Assembly (NCBI GenBank): GCA_018398585.1
Contig: JAGTTD010000008.1
Location: 7,948,501 to 8,012,500 of the forward strand
Origin: Simmondsia chinensis
Taxonomy: Eukaryota > Streptophyta > Magnoliopsida > Caryophyllales > Simmondsiaceae
Length of the DNA: 64,000 nt
Direction: 5' to 3'
The notes under the pieces are model-generated. The model was not told where the DNA came from. It did not search any database and was given only the letters and a program-made list of their open reading frames with translations. Position 1 is the first letter of the stretch. Each line of letters opens with the position of its first letter. Shown in pieces: positions 54,480 through 64,000 of this stretch. The translations under genes were made by a program, and so were the position numbers.

Positions 54480-54900
54480 AGATGAGCCCAAGATTACCAA
54501 GCTTGAGGCTCGGGTCATTTGAATTAAGCTTAGTGTGGCTCGGCTTGAAGCTTGATGCACTTGGAAACTTAGAGCTCAAGCTTGGGTTGTCTAAGGCTTG
54601 GGCTCGACTTGGCTCGGGTGAGCTCAAACTTAGATTGATGAGGTTCGAGCTAAACTTTCAACATTTAGACCCATTTAAGCTCAATCTAGGCAGCATTATG
54701 CTGGGGCATGGCTTATTTAGGCTCAAATTTGGTCGGTTGGACATATTTGAGCTAATGTATTATACTAGGATAAGCTTGTTTAAGTTCGTTAGCATACGAG
54801 CTCAAGCTTTACCTGGTTCAGGATCAATTCGATAAGCTAAACAAGTTGGCTTGGCTCAGCTGAAGCTCAAACGAGTCGAGCCTTGGAGCTCTATGACTAG
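54480..54900. repeat. degenerate GAGCTTG/GCTCG repeat region
   Basis: Dense, irregular repetition of GCTTG, GGCTCG, GAGCTC and AAGCTT words on a background of about 420 bp. It also creates a 117-codon open frame with Leu/Gly repeats (54482-54835), which I regard as fortuitous. Such GAGCTCGAGCTTG sequences are a common low-complexity feature of plant genomes. Confidence 0.55.
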
Positions 54901-55029
54901 CTAGCTTGCGAGGCCTCATAAATCGACTCATCTCATTTACACTTCAATGTCTATCAGTTGATCACTTTGGGTAGGGGATGCTTTCTTTCATTTGATTCTT
55001 GTGATTTTCTTACATAAATTGATTAGTAA

Positions 55030-57000
55030 TAATAACGCCTAATGAAAGACCTATTCTTGCAAGCAGTTCTTCCTAAGAAGAGAGAGGACATTTTCCTTGT
55101 CCAAGGGAGTATTTTATCCTATCTAACCTTACATTAAGTCTCATCCTCAAATGAAACAATCACCCCATACTTTTCCCACTTTGAAGGTAATATCTAAAAT
55201 GCCTAGCTTGGACACTCTTGAGTTCTTCCTGGGGCATTTCCTTGCTATAGTAAGGATGAGAACCTTCTTGAGTATCTAGAGTACGGCATACTCAAAGCTT
55301 CTTGGCAATCGATAGCGTGGTTTTCAAATCGCTCGTGAGCTCTTTTGCCAGGAAGAGAGTTTGCCAACCATTTGTGTATGGCCAAGACTATGAAAGGCTA
55401 CGCTACCAGATCCATAAGTTTCATGGATTTTGGAGAAGATTTCAGTCAAGTTGCTGAAGAGTCAGCCTCTCAATGGTCCTCAGGTGGCATAATTGTGAAA
55501 GCACCTTAGGAAATAGGGTGAAGCATGCCTTAAAATGGAAAAGGAAGGCACGTGGGTACCAATGCTTGGTGAACCAATGAATGACTAAAGTTGAGCGGGG
55601 TATACTTTTGTTAAAAACTCTACATGTAAGTCAAAATGTGAATCCTACATAGGAGTTGTAGGAAAGAAGAGACCAATATATATGCCTAGTGAGTTACTCC
55701 ACTTAATGCCAATTAGTTTTATAATGGAACCCCACTTGGCTTAAGTGTGGACCTCATGTGCGCCAATTACATGAGTTCGGGCCTAGAGGCACGGTGAAAT
55801 TTAACAACTTTACCCTTGGAGCACCACCACTAGGAGGAATAGCTTGAGGAACATGAAAGTCTTGCTAAGACGTAGGAGTCCTTAGAGCTTCTTGCACCAT
55901 GTTTGTTGTTTCCTCAGCGATTTCTGATGACGTTGCTTCTTCAACTACGACATAAGAGCCAAAGACTAATGATTAGTCTAGAAAAGAGTAAGTGCATAAA
56001 CACGGACCAAGCGTGGGATGCAGCATACCAATAGGATTCCATAACTAAAGCTGTCATGGAGGTTCTCGAACTTAGGCTAAAGGTTCACTAGGCACCCAAG
56101 GCAATAACAAAGGTGTTATAATGAGCCATCTGATTGATGATTCCACACGAGAAATCTAACTAAGTTGAAAGTTGCTAGTCACGTACTAAAAAATTGAGGT
56201 AACCAAGACCTTAGCTTATTACATTAGAGTGGAATACTTGATCTCAGAAACGTGGGAAGAGCTTCGAACCGATGCCTCAATTGGTTGAGCTTGCACCTAC
56301 ATAAGGAAGGGTTTTGAGAGCTTAGAATCCAAAGGAAGCGAGGCTAGGAGGGGAAAGTACTGCTAAATAAGAAGGTGTACCTGCTGCTTATGCTTGATTG
56401 TTTCCTCTCCTTAACAAGAGTAAAGAGAGATATTGTCTCTTCTTCTTCTTCTTCATCTCCTTCGACTATAGAGGTGGGTAAAACAATTGTAGCCTTTGGG
56501 GATGATGGCAGTTGGGCAGCACCGTTGTATCTCTTCCTTGAACTAGTAGGTGCATCACCTTATGCTTTTAAAAGGGCTTGAGCTTGAAGATGTTTTCTTT
56601 CAACTAGGAGCCTAAAGAAGGTCTACGCTATGAAAATTGAACTTGAGGTCGAAAGGGAGCGAATGAGAGCTTTAAATGAATTTAAACATTTACGCAATGG
56701 AAAATGTAAAATGTTCACTTCCTAACAAATGAATTCATGCGTAACAAATTACAAATAAAGTAGATCTAGAATGATAACTGGTGTTGCGAGCTCTAGAAAG
56801 TCAAGAGGAGTTTTTGAAAAGAGGAAACCTCTACAGGTGGGTACACCTACACATCGACGAATCTGATCTAAGGCTTTAAATCTTCATGACAAGAGGGAGA
56901 GAAAACTCACAAAAAAAGGGCTAGTAGAGGTCAACTCTTATTTTCTTCCAAAGGAGAGGTAGCCGGTCCCTTCTCTCTCTTTTCTCGCTTTAGGTTTTTG
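55030..57000 (-). pseudogene. diverged copy of the Tat antisense module
   Basis: Some blocks resemble the antisense unit of the 13.6-35.6 kb Tat element in the same orientation, clearest at 56430-56580, a TCT-rich serine run then a segment of CTCTTCCTTGAACTAGTAGG, versus 29415-29550. Serine/acid-rich minus-strand stretches near 55760-56100 fit the same region. No intact frame is left. The 59.1-61.3 kb stretch continues the same relic to the right, with a LINE fragment and a solo LTR placed between. Confidence 0.4.
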
Positions 57001-57032
57001 TGGAAATTCTTATATTAGTGTCATGATCGTAC

Positions 57033-57035
57033 ATG

Positions 57036-57060
<25 letters not shown>
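57033..57060 (+). repeat. CT microsatellite
   Basis: About 14 CT units in an AT-rich setting, followed by unassigned sequence to about 57690. Confidence 0.9.
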
Positions 57061-57061
<1 letters not shown>

Positions 57062-57066
<5 letters not shown>

Positions 57067-57689
57067 TAAGCCCTATAGGATCGACCCATATGAGAAAAAG
57101 ATGAGAGAGGAAAGGATAGCTTTATATCTTATTACATAATTTAAATCATGTTTAACTTTCTCATTATCTCATAATTTAGCTATGAAATACCCAATATTGT
57201 TTTTACTCCTTGAAACAATTAATTAAACAACTATCCTAATTGTCGATATTTCAAATTCCCCTTGTGGTTTGATAAGCCATAGCTATATTTCGTTTTTCCT
57301 CTAAATGAATCAAATATAAACAGGTGCTAGCAAGACTAACTTAAATTCACCTCAAGTAGAGCCATGATTATCAATCCCTCATTTCAAGTAGAAACTTAAT
57401 TCTAACTTAAGTAACAACTCCAATAGGGTAACTCGATCTCGCTGTATGCGCAAGACTCGTAAGTTTAATGTTAAGCTGGCAGCGAATATATAACTAAAAT
57501 AATTCTTATTCCTTTGTTTTCTGTAAGGTCAGTGATATATACCATATATGAGAAAGAATATATGTACAAGTCTACGAGGAGCATATCCCAAGTCATGGCC
57601 AGAAAGGCCTACATCAAAGAATCAAAAAAATGAAACAAATCAAGGCAGAGCGTCAAAAGTCAACATGACCAAATAAAGGAAACAAAGCG
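57062..57689. other. no gene seen
   Basis: AT-rich stretch between the CT microsatellite and the LINE fragment. No domain or terminal repeat. The part from about 57500 may be the 3' UTR of the minus-strand LINE. Confidence 0.4.
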
Positions 57690-58220
57690 AGGAAACCAAA
57701 ACAAGACTAATGCTCAATCCCCCACTCTTGCAGAAGCTGAGTGTGGCGATGAGTGCCACGGAGCGTAGGAACAGTAATGAGACGGCTGCGGACCAGTCTT
57801 GTGATCTCCTTGATGACAGTAGCAGAAGGTCTGGACTGAGAGCGCTGAATCCTCAGGTTACGCTCGTACTAAAGGATGTAGACCGTCGTAGAGAAGCAAA
57901 GGCGGGCGAGGATGCAATCCACCCCACGGCCACGGAGCTGAGCAGAAGCCCACTAAACGAGCTCACGCCAAGGAAATATAGGCCAAGAAATAGAGGTGCG
58001 CGACGACACCCGGGACCAAACAGAGGCAGAGAAGCTGCAGGTGAAGAAGAGATGGCTATGCGACTCATCATCTGAACCACATATTACACAAGAAGACAAG
58101 ACGCCCGGAGTCCGATGTCTCAGCAGTCTGTCACGAGTATAGAGCTGCTCACAGGAGGCAAGCCAAATAATGAAGGAATGCCTGGGAATGTGCAAGACAT
58201 CTTGGCGAATGAGCAAGTAT
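57690..58220 (-). pseudogene. LINE zf-RVT fragment
   Basis: The minus-strand frame 57953-58216 reads VLHIPRHSFIIWLASCEQL, TRDRLLRHRT and SCVICGSDDESHSHLFFTCSFS, the zinc-binding module found after plant non-LTR reverse transcriptases (C-X2-C...H-X3-5-C pattern). After about 57950 a coding-like stretch continues in another frame, with ITVPTLRGTHRH near 57740, to a stop at about 57710. Upstream reverse transcriptase is absent: the fragment is cut at 58220 next to a solo LTR. Base composition is distinctly more GC-rich than the neighbours, suggesting a different element family from the LINE at 49.8 kb. Confidence 0.8.
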
Positions 58221-58223
58221 AAT

Positions 58224-59091
58224 TGTAAGAACCTATTTGGATAGCAATTACCTATGAGATTGCTCCTTCCATTCTAATATTCTCCAGGTAACTGTAGGAT
58301 ATGGATTACTATGAAATCCCCAATAGGTTTCCACTATGACTCTTACTATAGCAAGTACTTTCAAAGGACTAATCAAAAGAGTCTTCTCTTATTGTCATTC
58401 TACCTTGGCTAAGATTTTTGATAGCTTGCATGAATAATGATTCATAGAGCGTCTCTCCTATTGTTAAGAGTGATATGTCCCTTAAGTTATATTCACCGAC
58501 TTCATAAGTACTTGACTATATCTCAGTTCTACAAACCAGAGCAGAAAGCCCGGAGTTAGAGTATAGTGAGTTACTCACAAGCTACTAGGGCAAACTTAGG
58601 TCTAAGGAATCTACTTACACTATTGCCACGTTGAGAACTACCTATTGACAATATGGTTTGGTGAATTACATATAGATGTTCCCAAGTGGGATTGTTCAGT
58701 GAACATCCATATGCACCAGCGAACATTCCTTGGTGTCTCCACATGAGCAAATATGAGATAAATTGCCTTTCCTCAAAGAGAACATATGACATTGTGTGTG
58801 GTCTATTGAGATCCGCATATACCCATTCTTAGGGAGCAACCAAGAACATTTGAGGACCATGTTGCTAGGATATTGGCTCTCATTATTATCACTAAACTCG
58901 CAATGTCAACCCCATTACACATATCCTATAGGTGTTACTATGTTAATACAATAGTAAACAATAATAAATTAAATATGATAAAAAAACATTAGGCCATTAA
59001 GATAAAACGTCAATAAAATAATTCAAAAGTACAAGTTCATAGGACAAAATTCAATTTTAAATCCAAGAGGATTGGCTCTAAAAGGCATACA
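58224..59091 (-). repeat. putative solo LTR
   Basis: About 868 bp with TG at the left (TGTAAGAACC) and TGTATGCCTTTTAGAGCCAA on the minus strand at the right, so TG...CA ends on the minus strand. The sequence right of 58900 (TTTTGTCCTATGAACTTG on the minus strand) is of a kind seen in copia LTRs. No PBS or PPT is adjacent and no target duplication was found, so solo status is inferred. Confidence 0.45.
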
Positions 59092-61340
59092 TTTCTTTGA
59101 GAGGTTGCTTGACCAGGGGAAAAGCGTGATGTAGAGCCTACTGTAAGATCAAAAGCCGATATCAATTAGGCAATTCATGCTTTGACCAAACAATTAAGAA
59201 GTGAGAGTCATTACCGCCATAAGCACTTTTTAGGGTCTTCTTGAGGGTTGAAGCCCTAATATGCTGAGTAGAAGCTAAAGCTCCTCGGCTGTCCTTAGGT
59301 GGATACATCTAAGGCATAGGATTACCATAGGCGCGCCTAATTTCCAAGTTGGCTTTGGGATTTTCTATCCCACCAAGGGTTAGAGGTCCAAATAGCTAGA
59401 GTTGGGACAAATTGAACTATTACAAATTACTTGACAAACAGGCTTGGCTAAAGTCTCCATAAATGGCTTAAACTGGTGGAAGACAAGCAAATATTGAGAG
59501 GTAAGGATTATTTGCAAGTTAATGGAGCTGATTCCATTAAAACGTCTTAATCTAAGGCCTTGTTTGGTATGTAAGAAGTAAACGTGGGAAGTAAAAATTC
59601 ATGGGAATTTCAAAATTGGGCTCTTGTTTAGTTGGCAGGAAATTAGTAGAATGCATGAAGTAGAAATTGCTTAGCAATTTTCAATTCATTCAAAACGCAA
59701 GAAGTAACTTAGCTAACTTCTCCACGGAAGTTCTATTTTCGATCCGGCAACCAAACATCTTTTACCTACTTCCTAGGAAGTTGACATAGGAATTTCATTA
59801 CATGAAAATACAACTTCCTGTAAGAATTCAATGTTTGTGGCAACTAAACGAGGCCTAAGTTGAGTTCCTTAAACCACAAAGGTTTGCATTTCTTCCCAAA
59901 AAGGATTGTGCAAGGAGTCTTCCCTTCTAGAGTTAGGGTTTCTAAAAAGAATAAAGGAGCTTTCAAAACTCCATTCTAGGAGAAGAAAGAATGACATACC
60001 AAGGCAAAAACTCCCTGTAATAGTTAACAACTCTAGGGAATGAAGAAAATGGCCCCCTTATGGTAGAGGATAGAAACTAAGCTTGAGCACGGGACGAGAT
60101 GAACTACGAGTAGGCCCCTCTATATCAACTTATAGAGGTGGCTTCCTTCCACTCCTTTATGATGCACACACTTGCCACATGATAAAATCAACTTAAAAGA
60201 GATAAGTGCTCAAGGTTGTTATCATGGACACTACTAAGGAGCTAAGTCTCGAGCTCGTGGAGATATCCAAGAGCATTCCAAGAAAGGGGATCCCTAACTC
60301 GAGACAGTAACCTAAGGCGCCAAAGGGAACGTGCGCCTCAATAATACCTATGATGAAGTGGGTAGGTGTGTAGAAGGAAGTGTTGATTGTAACACTTAAT
60401 TTTAATGTCTAATGCTTCCCCAATAGAGCATGGAGGTTCGAGGCCTAAATGCGGAGAGCAACTTATGAAAACCCATATAGTAACTGCTAATTTCATTGGC
60501 TATAGATAAGGGAACCTAAAACTTGAAAAAAAAGGTTCCAATACCAATACAAACTCTCCAGTTCTCATATAACATACTAGTGCTTTACATTTTTCTTTTC
60601 CTTAGAAATTAGCGTACTTGTAGCTTCTTTTGCTTTCACCAAATTCAAAGGAGTGTTAGATATGCCATTAGAGAACATAAAACCTTTTAGCATAGTCTCT
60701 TTCATCACCCCATTTCAATAAATTATGTTTGTTCCATTTATCTAAGGCTTTGCTAGCCAGGCCTCTAGCTCGGTAGCATCAGTCTCGAGTTGGTATCTCA
60801 GCTTGGTACACTAGCTAAATTTAGACTTGAGTCACTGGTCTAAGGCTTTGGTGGCCAGGCTTTAAGCTAGATAGCATTGATTTTAGATTGGTGACTGAAA
60901 TTCATATCGCTCCATCTATTATAAGCCTAAAATTGTATGAGTTATTTTGAGTCAAGGGTATTGGGAATAGACCTTATTGACTCAGGCTCAAAGGCTGCCA
61001 AGCTCTCCAGCTTATCTTAGCAACACATTTCAACTGTTAACTGTTCGAGGTAATATATTAATGGGATTTACATTGTCTCCCTTACTATCGTTCGGTCAGG
61101 TCCATATCTTTCATTTTCTTGCAACATTTATATATACAAGAAACCATTAAAAAAAAAAATTTCTAGAGTCTCTGTATTAAACCATTGGTTGAATCCACAT
61201 AATATTAGAAAGCCAAAGTCAGATTCACCAATGGCATCAACACATGAAAGAGGTAATTGGTACAGATCGCACTTGACTTACCCCCAGTTCATTGTAAGTC
61301 CTTAATCAAGTTTGTTTTCTTAAAATCATAGGTACCATAC
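59092..61340 (+). mobile_element. diverged Tat-family 3' end and LTR
   Basis: At 59330-59380 the block CGCGCCTAATTTCCAAGTTGG matches AGACCTAATTCCTAAGTTGG of the antisense region at 29910. Further right, LTR-like blocks follow in the order seen in the complete element: CTTGTAGCTTCTTTTGCTTT (60619), TAAGGCTTTGGTGGCCAGGC (60840), AGGTCCATATCTTTC (61099) and GAATCCACATAATATTAG...AAAGTCAGATTCACCA (61195-61225). A TATA box is less clear. This gives an older relative whose pol part is outside or lost. Confidence 0.6.
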
Positions 61341-62340
61341 AATAAAAACAAATCAAACGTGACCTTGAAAATGACTACAAATAATACTTATTCGAACATT
61401 ATAAATAAATAATTTTCTATTATAAATTTTAACTGGGTTCAAAAATAAATTGAGTTGATTAAAAGTCAACAATTGACCAGATTCAATTTGACCCAAAAAA
61501 AATTATTAATAATAAAAAATTAGAAAATACCTAAAAAACTTCTCTAACTTTAGGATGTTTTTCTCTATAAATAGACAATCCCTCCTTCATTTGAAAGAAC
61601 TAAAAAATAAGGAGAGAAATAGAAAACTTTAAAGCTTTGTAAATTCTCTCAATTAAAACCTCAAAAACCAAAACCTTTTCTTCAAATTAGAGATCAAGCC
61701 CCTGCCCTCCATATTGAAGAAGAAATCTCCTGAATGAAGATCAAGCCTCGAACCCTCGTCAAGAAATCAAGTTCATCGTCAGTGTTCAACGGTGCAAAGC
61801 TTAAGGATATCGAATCAAAGAATTTTTGTATATTGGCATTTAATATATGTATACATAGTTTGTACCCATTATTTATGAAGAAATATTGTGGTAAAATTTT
61901 TGCTTTATTCGAATTTCGTAGTTACAAACACAACTATAATGCTTTTATAACTAAACAATGACAGACTTTTGATACTTGTTGCTAAAGGTACGAAATACGA
62001 TTTATCAATATATAACCAAATTTTAATTTTGCTAACAAAAGTTGATTAGATAAATGATTATTACTGCCATGAAAATTAACACCTTAATAAATAATCAAGA
62101 ATGCTGAAAATTAAATGAGAAAGCAACTTTGACACATATAAAAGAGATAAGAAAAACACAATTTATGAAAAAATTTCAGAAAAAGAAAAAGTATATGTTA
62201 AAAGTCATGTTTAATAGTAAATTTGGATTACCTAAAAAAGGGAAAACAACTTATAAAAATTTTAAAAAGAACATTAAAAATTTTAAACGATACCAAAATT
62301 TACATTTAAAAACATATATAACTGTTTTTGAACAGGTTCT
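61341..62340. other. no gene seen
   Basis: AT-rich. A leader-like stretch TTTCTCTATAAATAGACAATCC (TATA at about 61566) precedes small frames at 61734-61961 (75 codons, MKIKPRTLVKKSSSSS) and 62129-62347 (72 codons, Lys-rich). Neither has a recognisable domain, and the composition suggests chance frames. Confidence 0.4.
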
Positions 62341-62712
62341 TTGGTAGGGACAATCGAGCTCAAGCTCTTGGAGGAAGGGAACAGGTCCAAGGCTATTTCA
62401 GTATGTGCTTGTCCTCCTTTTTGGCTTCTCCCCCTCATATCTTTGGTGTCGAGGGAAAAAAAAAATGAGAGGGAACACCATAGACATGTGGCATTATCCT
62501 AAAGGTTCACTTGGCAAATAGTCAAAGTTTGCGGTCCCAGGTGACGCGTGGCAGTCAAGATGGCCCAGATCCTTTGGCGAGAAAAGATGGACTTGGGTCG
62601 AAGCTACTCCAAGAGGTCTCTTGGATGGGGGTTGCCATGGTGCCCAACAGCATCCAGACTGCAAAGGGATCTCGGCCATAGAGGGATTGGCATCTTACCT
62701 ATGGGAGTACTC

Positions 62713-62880
62713 CGGCCATGGTAGGAACTCAGTTGAGGGGGTCTGGAAATTCATCCACGAGGGTACTACATCCATGGTTGGAACTTGGCTGAGGAGGTTT
62801 AGCTACTCCCTCATGCGGGTATTACGGCCATGGTGGCAACCGATTGAGCTGGTTTGGCAACTCATCCATGAAAGCATTAT
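62713..62880 (+). repeat. three-copy 56-bp tandem repeat
   Basis: Three consecutive 56-bp units start at 62713, 62769 and 62825, each with CGGCCATGG or CATCCATGG, then GGNAAC, TTGAG, GGTTTGG or GGTCTGG, AACTCATCCATGA-like words and GGTATTA. Because 56 is not a multiple of three, a reading frame crossing them (62621-62899) uses a different frame in each unit, so it is not a protein repeat. It may belong to an LTR or UTR of an unknown element. Confidence 0.75.
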
Positions 62881-62899
62881 GCCTAAATTTACTCGTTGA

Positions 62900-64000
62900 G
62901 CCCGCTATAACGCGAATACCTAACTAAGTATTTTTTCCCCAATAGCTAGCCCCCCACTCTATAGCGAATTTAGTTAGTCCAAGTTTGATCATTGAGTATG
63001 AGCTCACTTTGCTGTCTTAATCCCTTTTGTGACATGTTTAATGTTGTTGGAGCTATTGCCGCACTCCTCCATGGTGCAATAAACTTTTGTTTAGCATGCC
63101 TTGGCGTTATCGAATCCCTTTCATTAGATTTAGTGTCCTTGGATGGGTTTTTTATTCTTGCAGGTTTTGAATGCATTAATGAGGGGAGGATCCATTTAGG
63201 AATTTGTTGATGTTTGTGGTGAAAAAACCTAAGCTGTCACTCACTACTACATTAATCTGGAGCATTTGTTTTCCGTGCTTCATCTAACCCATTGATTTTG
63301 GCTCAAAAAAGAAAATATCAATTCTCTCTCTTTTCGAAACCCTAGCGCTTGCAATTGGACTCCATAACTATCCCCAATGTTTTCAAGGTCGCTAATTTTA
63401 GTTTAAAGCTTTAGAGTGTTTCTCTATGAGTGTTATAGACATTTTGGGTGTGGCATTGGCATGGCATTCAAGCTCATACACTCAAATCTTGAAGGTAAAG
63501 TTTTCTTTCCCTCTTTGCTCTCTTTTTTTCTTGCTAGGATTATGAGTTTTAGTTTTAGGTGTTTCCCTTTGATTGAATGTATAGCCCTTTTGAATAAAGG
63601 AGATTCACTTTATTCCCCTTACACTGACAAGATATGGCGAAGAAGGGGAATTTGAGGGAGGTGTTCAGAGAGATTATTCACTCCGAATAGTCTTCTGAAG
63701 AAGGTATTTTGGCAAAACCTCTCTCTCTCTCTCTCTTTATTACTTCCTTCTCGCTAGGTATTATGTTATTTATGACCATGAGATTCAGGGGGCAAGGGAA
63801 GGCGAGTGTCCCCTGTACCTGCAAAGGACCTATTTAACGGTCTCGATGGAGGTGCTTGATCATTGGTTAAGGTTCCTTATCCATTGTTATGTTGATCATG
63901 TTTTGTTCCAATATTATGTCTGCCCCTATCAAGTTAACCCGAATGGATATAAGAATATCTTTGGCTTTTAATCCGCCTACTTTGTAAATGGGTTCTAGCC
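62900..64000. other. no gene; CT microsatellite at 63720-63740
   Basis: Unassigned sequence. Two open stretches (62992-63210, 72 codons; 63416-63655, 79 codons) have hydrophobic residues but no known domain, so I do not call them. A CT run of about 10 units lies at 63720-63740. Confidence 0.45.

Noticed and set aside
54482..54835. 117-codon open frame rich in Leu/Gly
   Set aside because: It is produced by GAGCTTG/GGCTCG repetition; no domain, and the region is low-complexity.
62129..62347. Lys-rich 72-codon frame
   Set aside because: Composition follows the A-rich DNA; no start context or similarity that would support a gene.
1..64000. tRNA or rRNA genes
   Set aside because: No complete cloverleaf-compatible tRNA or rRNA motif was recognised; the Pol III boxes seen fit SINEs better.

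Overview
This is nuclear DNA of a flowering plant, probably a eudicot. It is AT-rich, about 85-90% of what can be recognised is retrotransposon, and it carries one ordinary host gene. The species cannot be named. There is no bacterial gene organisation, no CRISPR array and no rRNA or tRNA gene. Family assignments rest on motifs read by eye.

Layout. 1-2.6 kb: an Au-type SINE and a minus-strand LTR of a Tat-like Ty3/gypsy family. 2.8-7.0 kb: a decayed, internally deleted Ty1/copia element on the minus strand (Copia-1). 7.9-13.1 kb: a nearly complete relative on the plus strand (Copia-2) with both LTRs, PBS, PPT and a GTACT target duplication. 13.6-35.6 kb: a large Tat-lineage element with two RNase H regions, opened by two later insertions: a minus-strand gypsy element (Gypsy-B, 16214-21339, TSD TTAAC) in gag, and a small non-autonomous LTR element (32467-35059, TSD CGTTG) in the 3' LTR. 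Between pol and the 3' LTR, the Tat element carries a 3 kb antisense unit with its own TATA box, splice-like sites and a plant-mobile-domain-like product. 35.6-37.1 kb: a copia fragment and a foldback MITE. 37.1-41.8 kb: a long putative LTR, its PBS and a non-coding interior with a 477-bp-spaced direct repeat. 42.2-46.3 kb: a decayed Ale-like copia element on the minus strand. 46.6-49.8 kb: SINEs, an LTR and microsatellites. 49.8-51.5 kb: a LINE 3' half.

The host gene lies at 52.7-53.9 kb: a 290-residue AP2/ERF factor of the CRF-related ERF118 type. A TATA box lies upstream, a short uORF overlaps its start codon as ATGA, and a 129-bp foldback covers the last codons and the stop. 54-64 kb holds a SINE candidate, a second diverged Tat remnant (with the same antisense module) split by a LINE fragment and a solo LTR, a three-copy 56-bp tandem repeat, and unassigned sequence.

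None of the retroelement proteins is intact apart from domain-length stretches. The most unusual items are the antisense unit of the Tat family, the foldback in the ERF gene's 3' end, and the ATGA-overlapping uORF.
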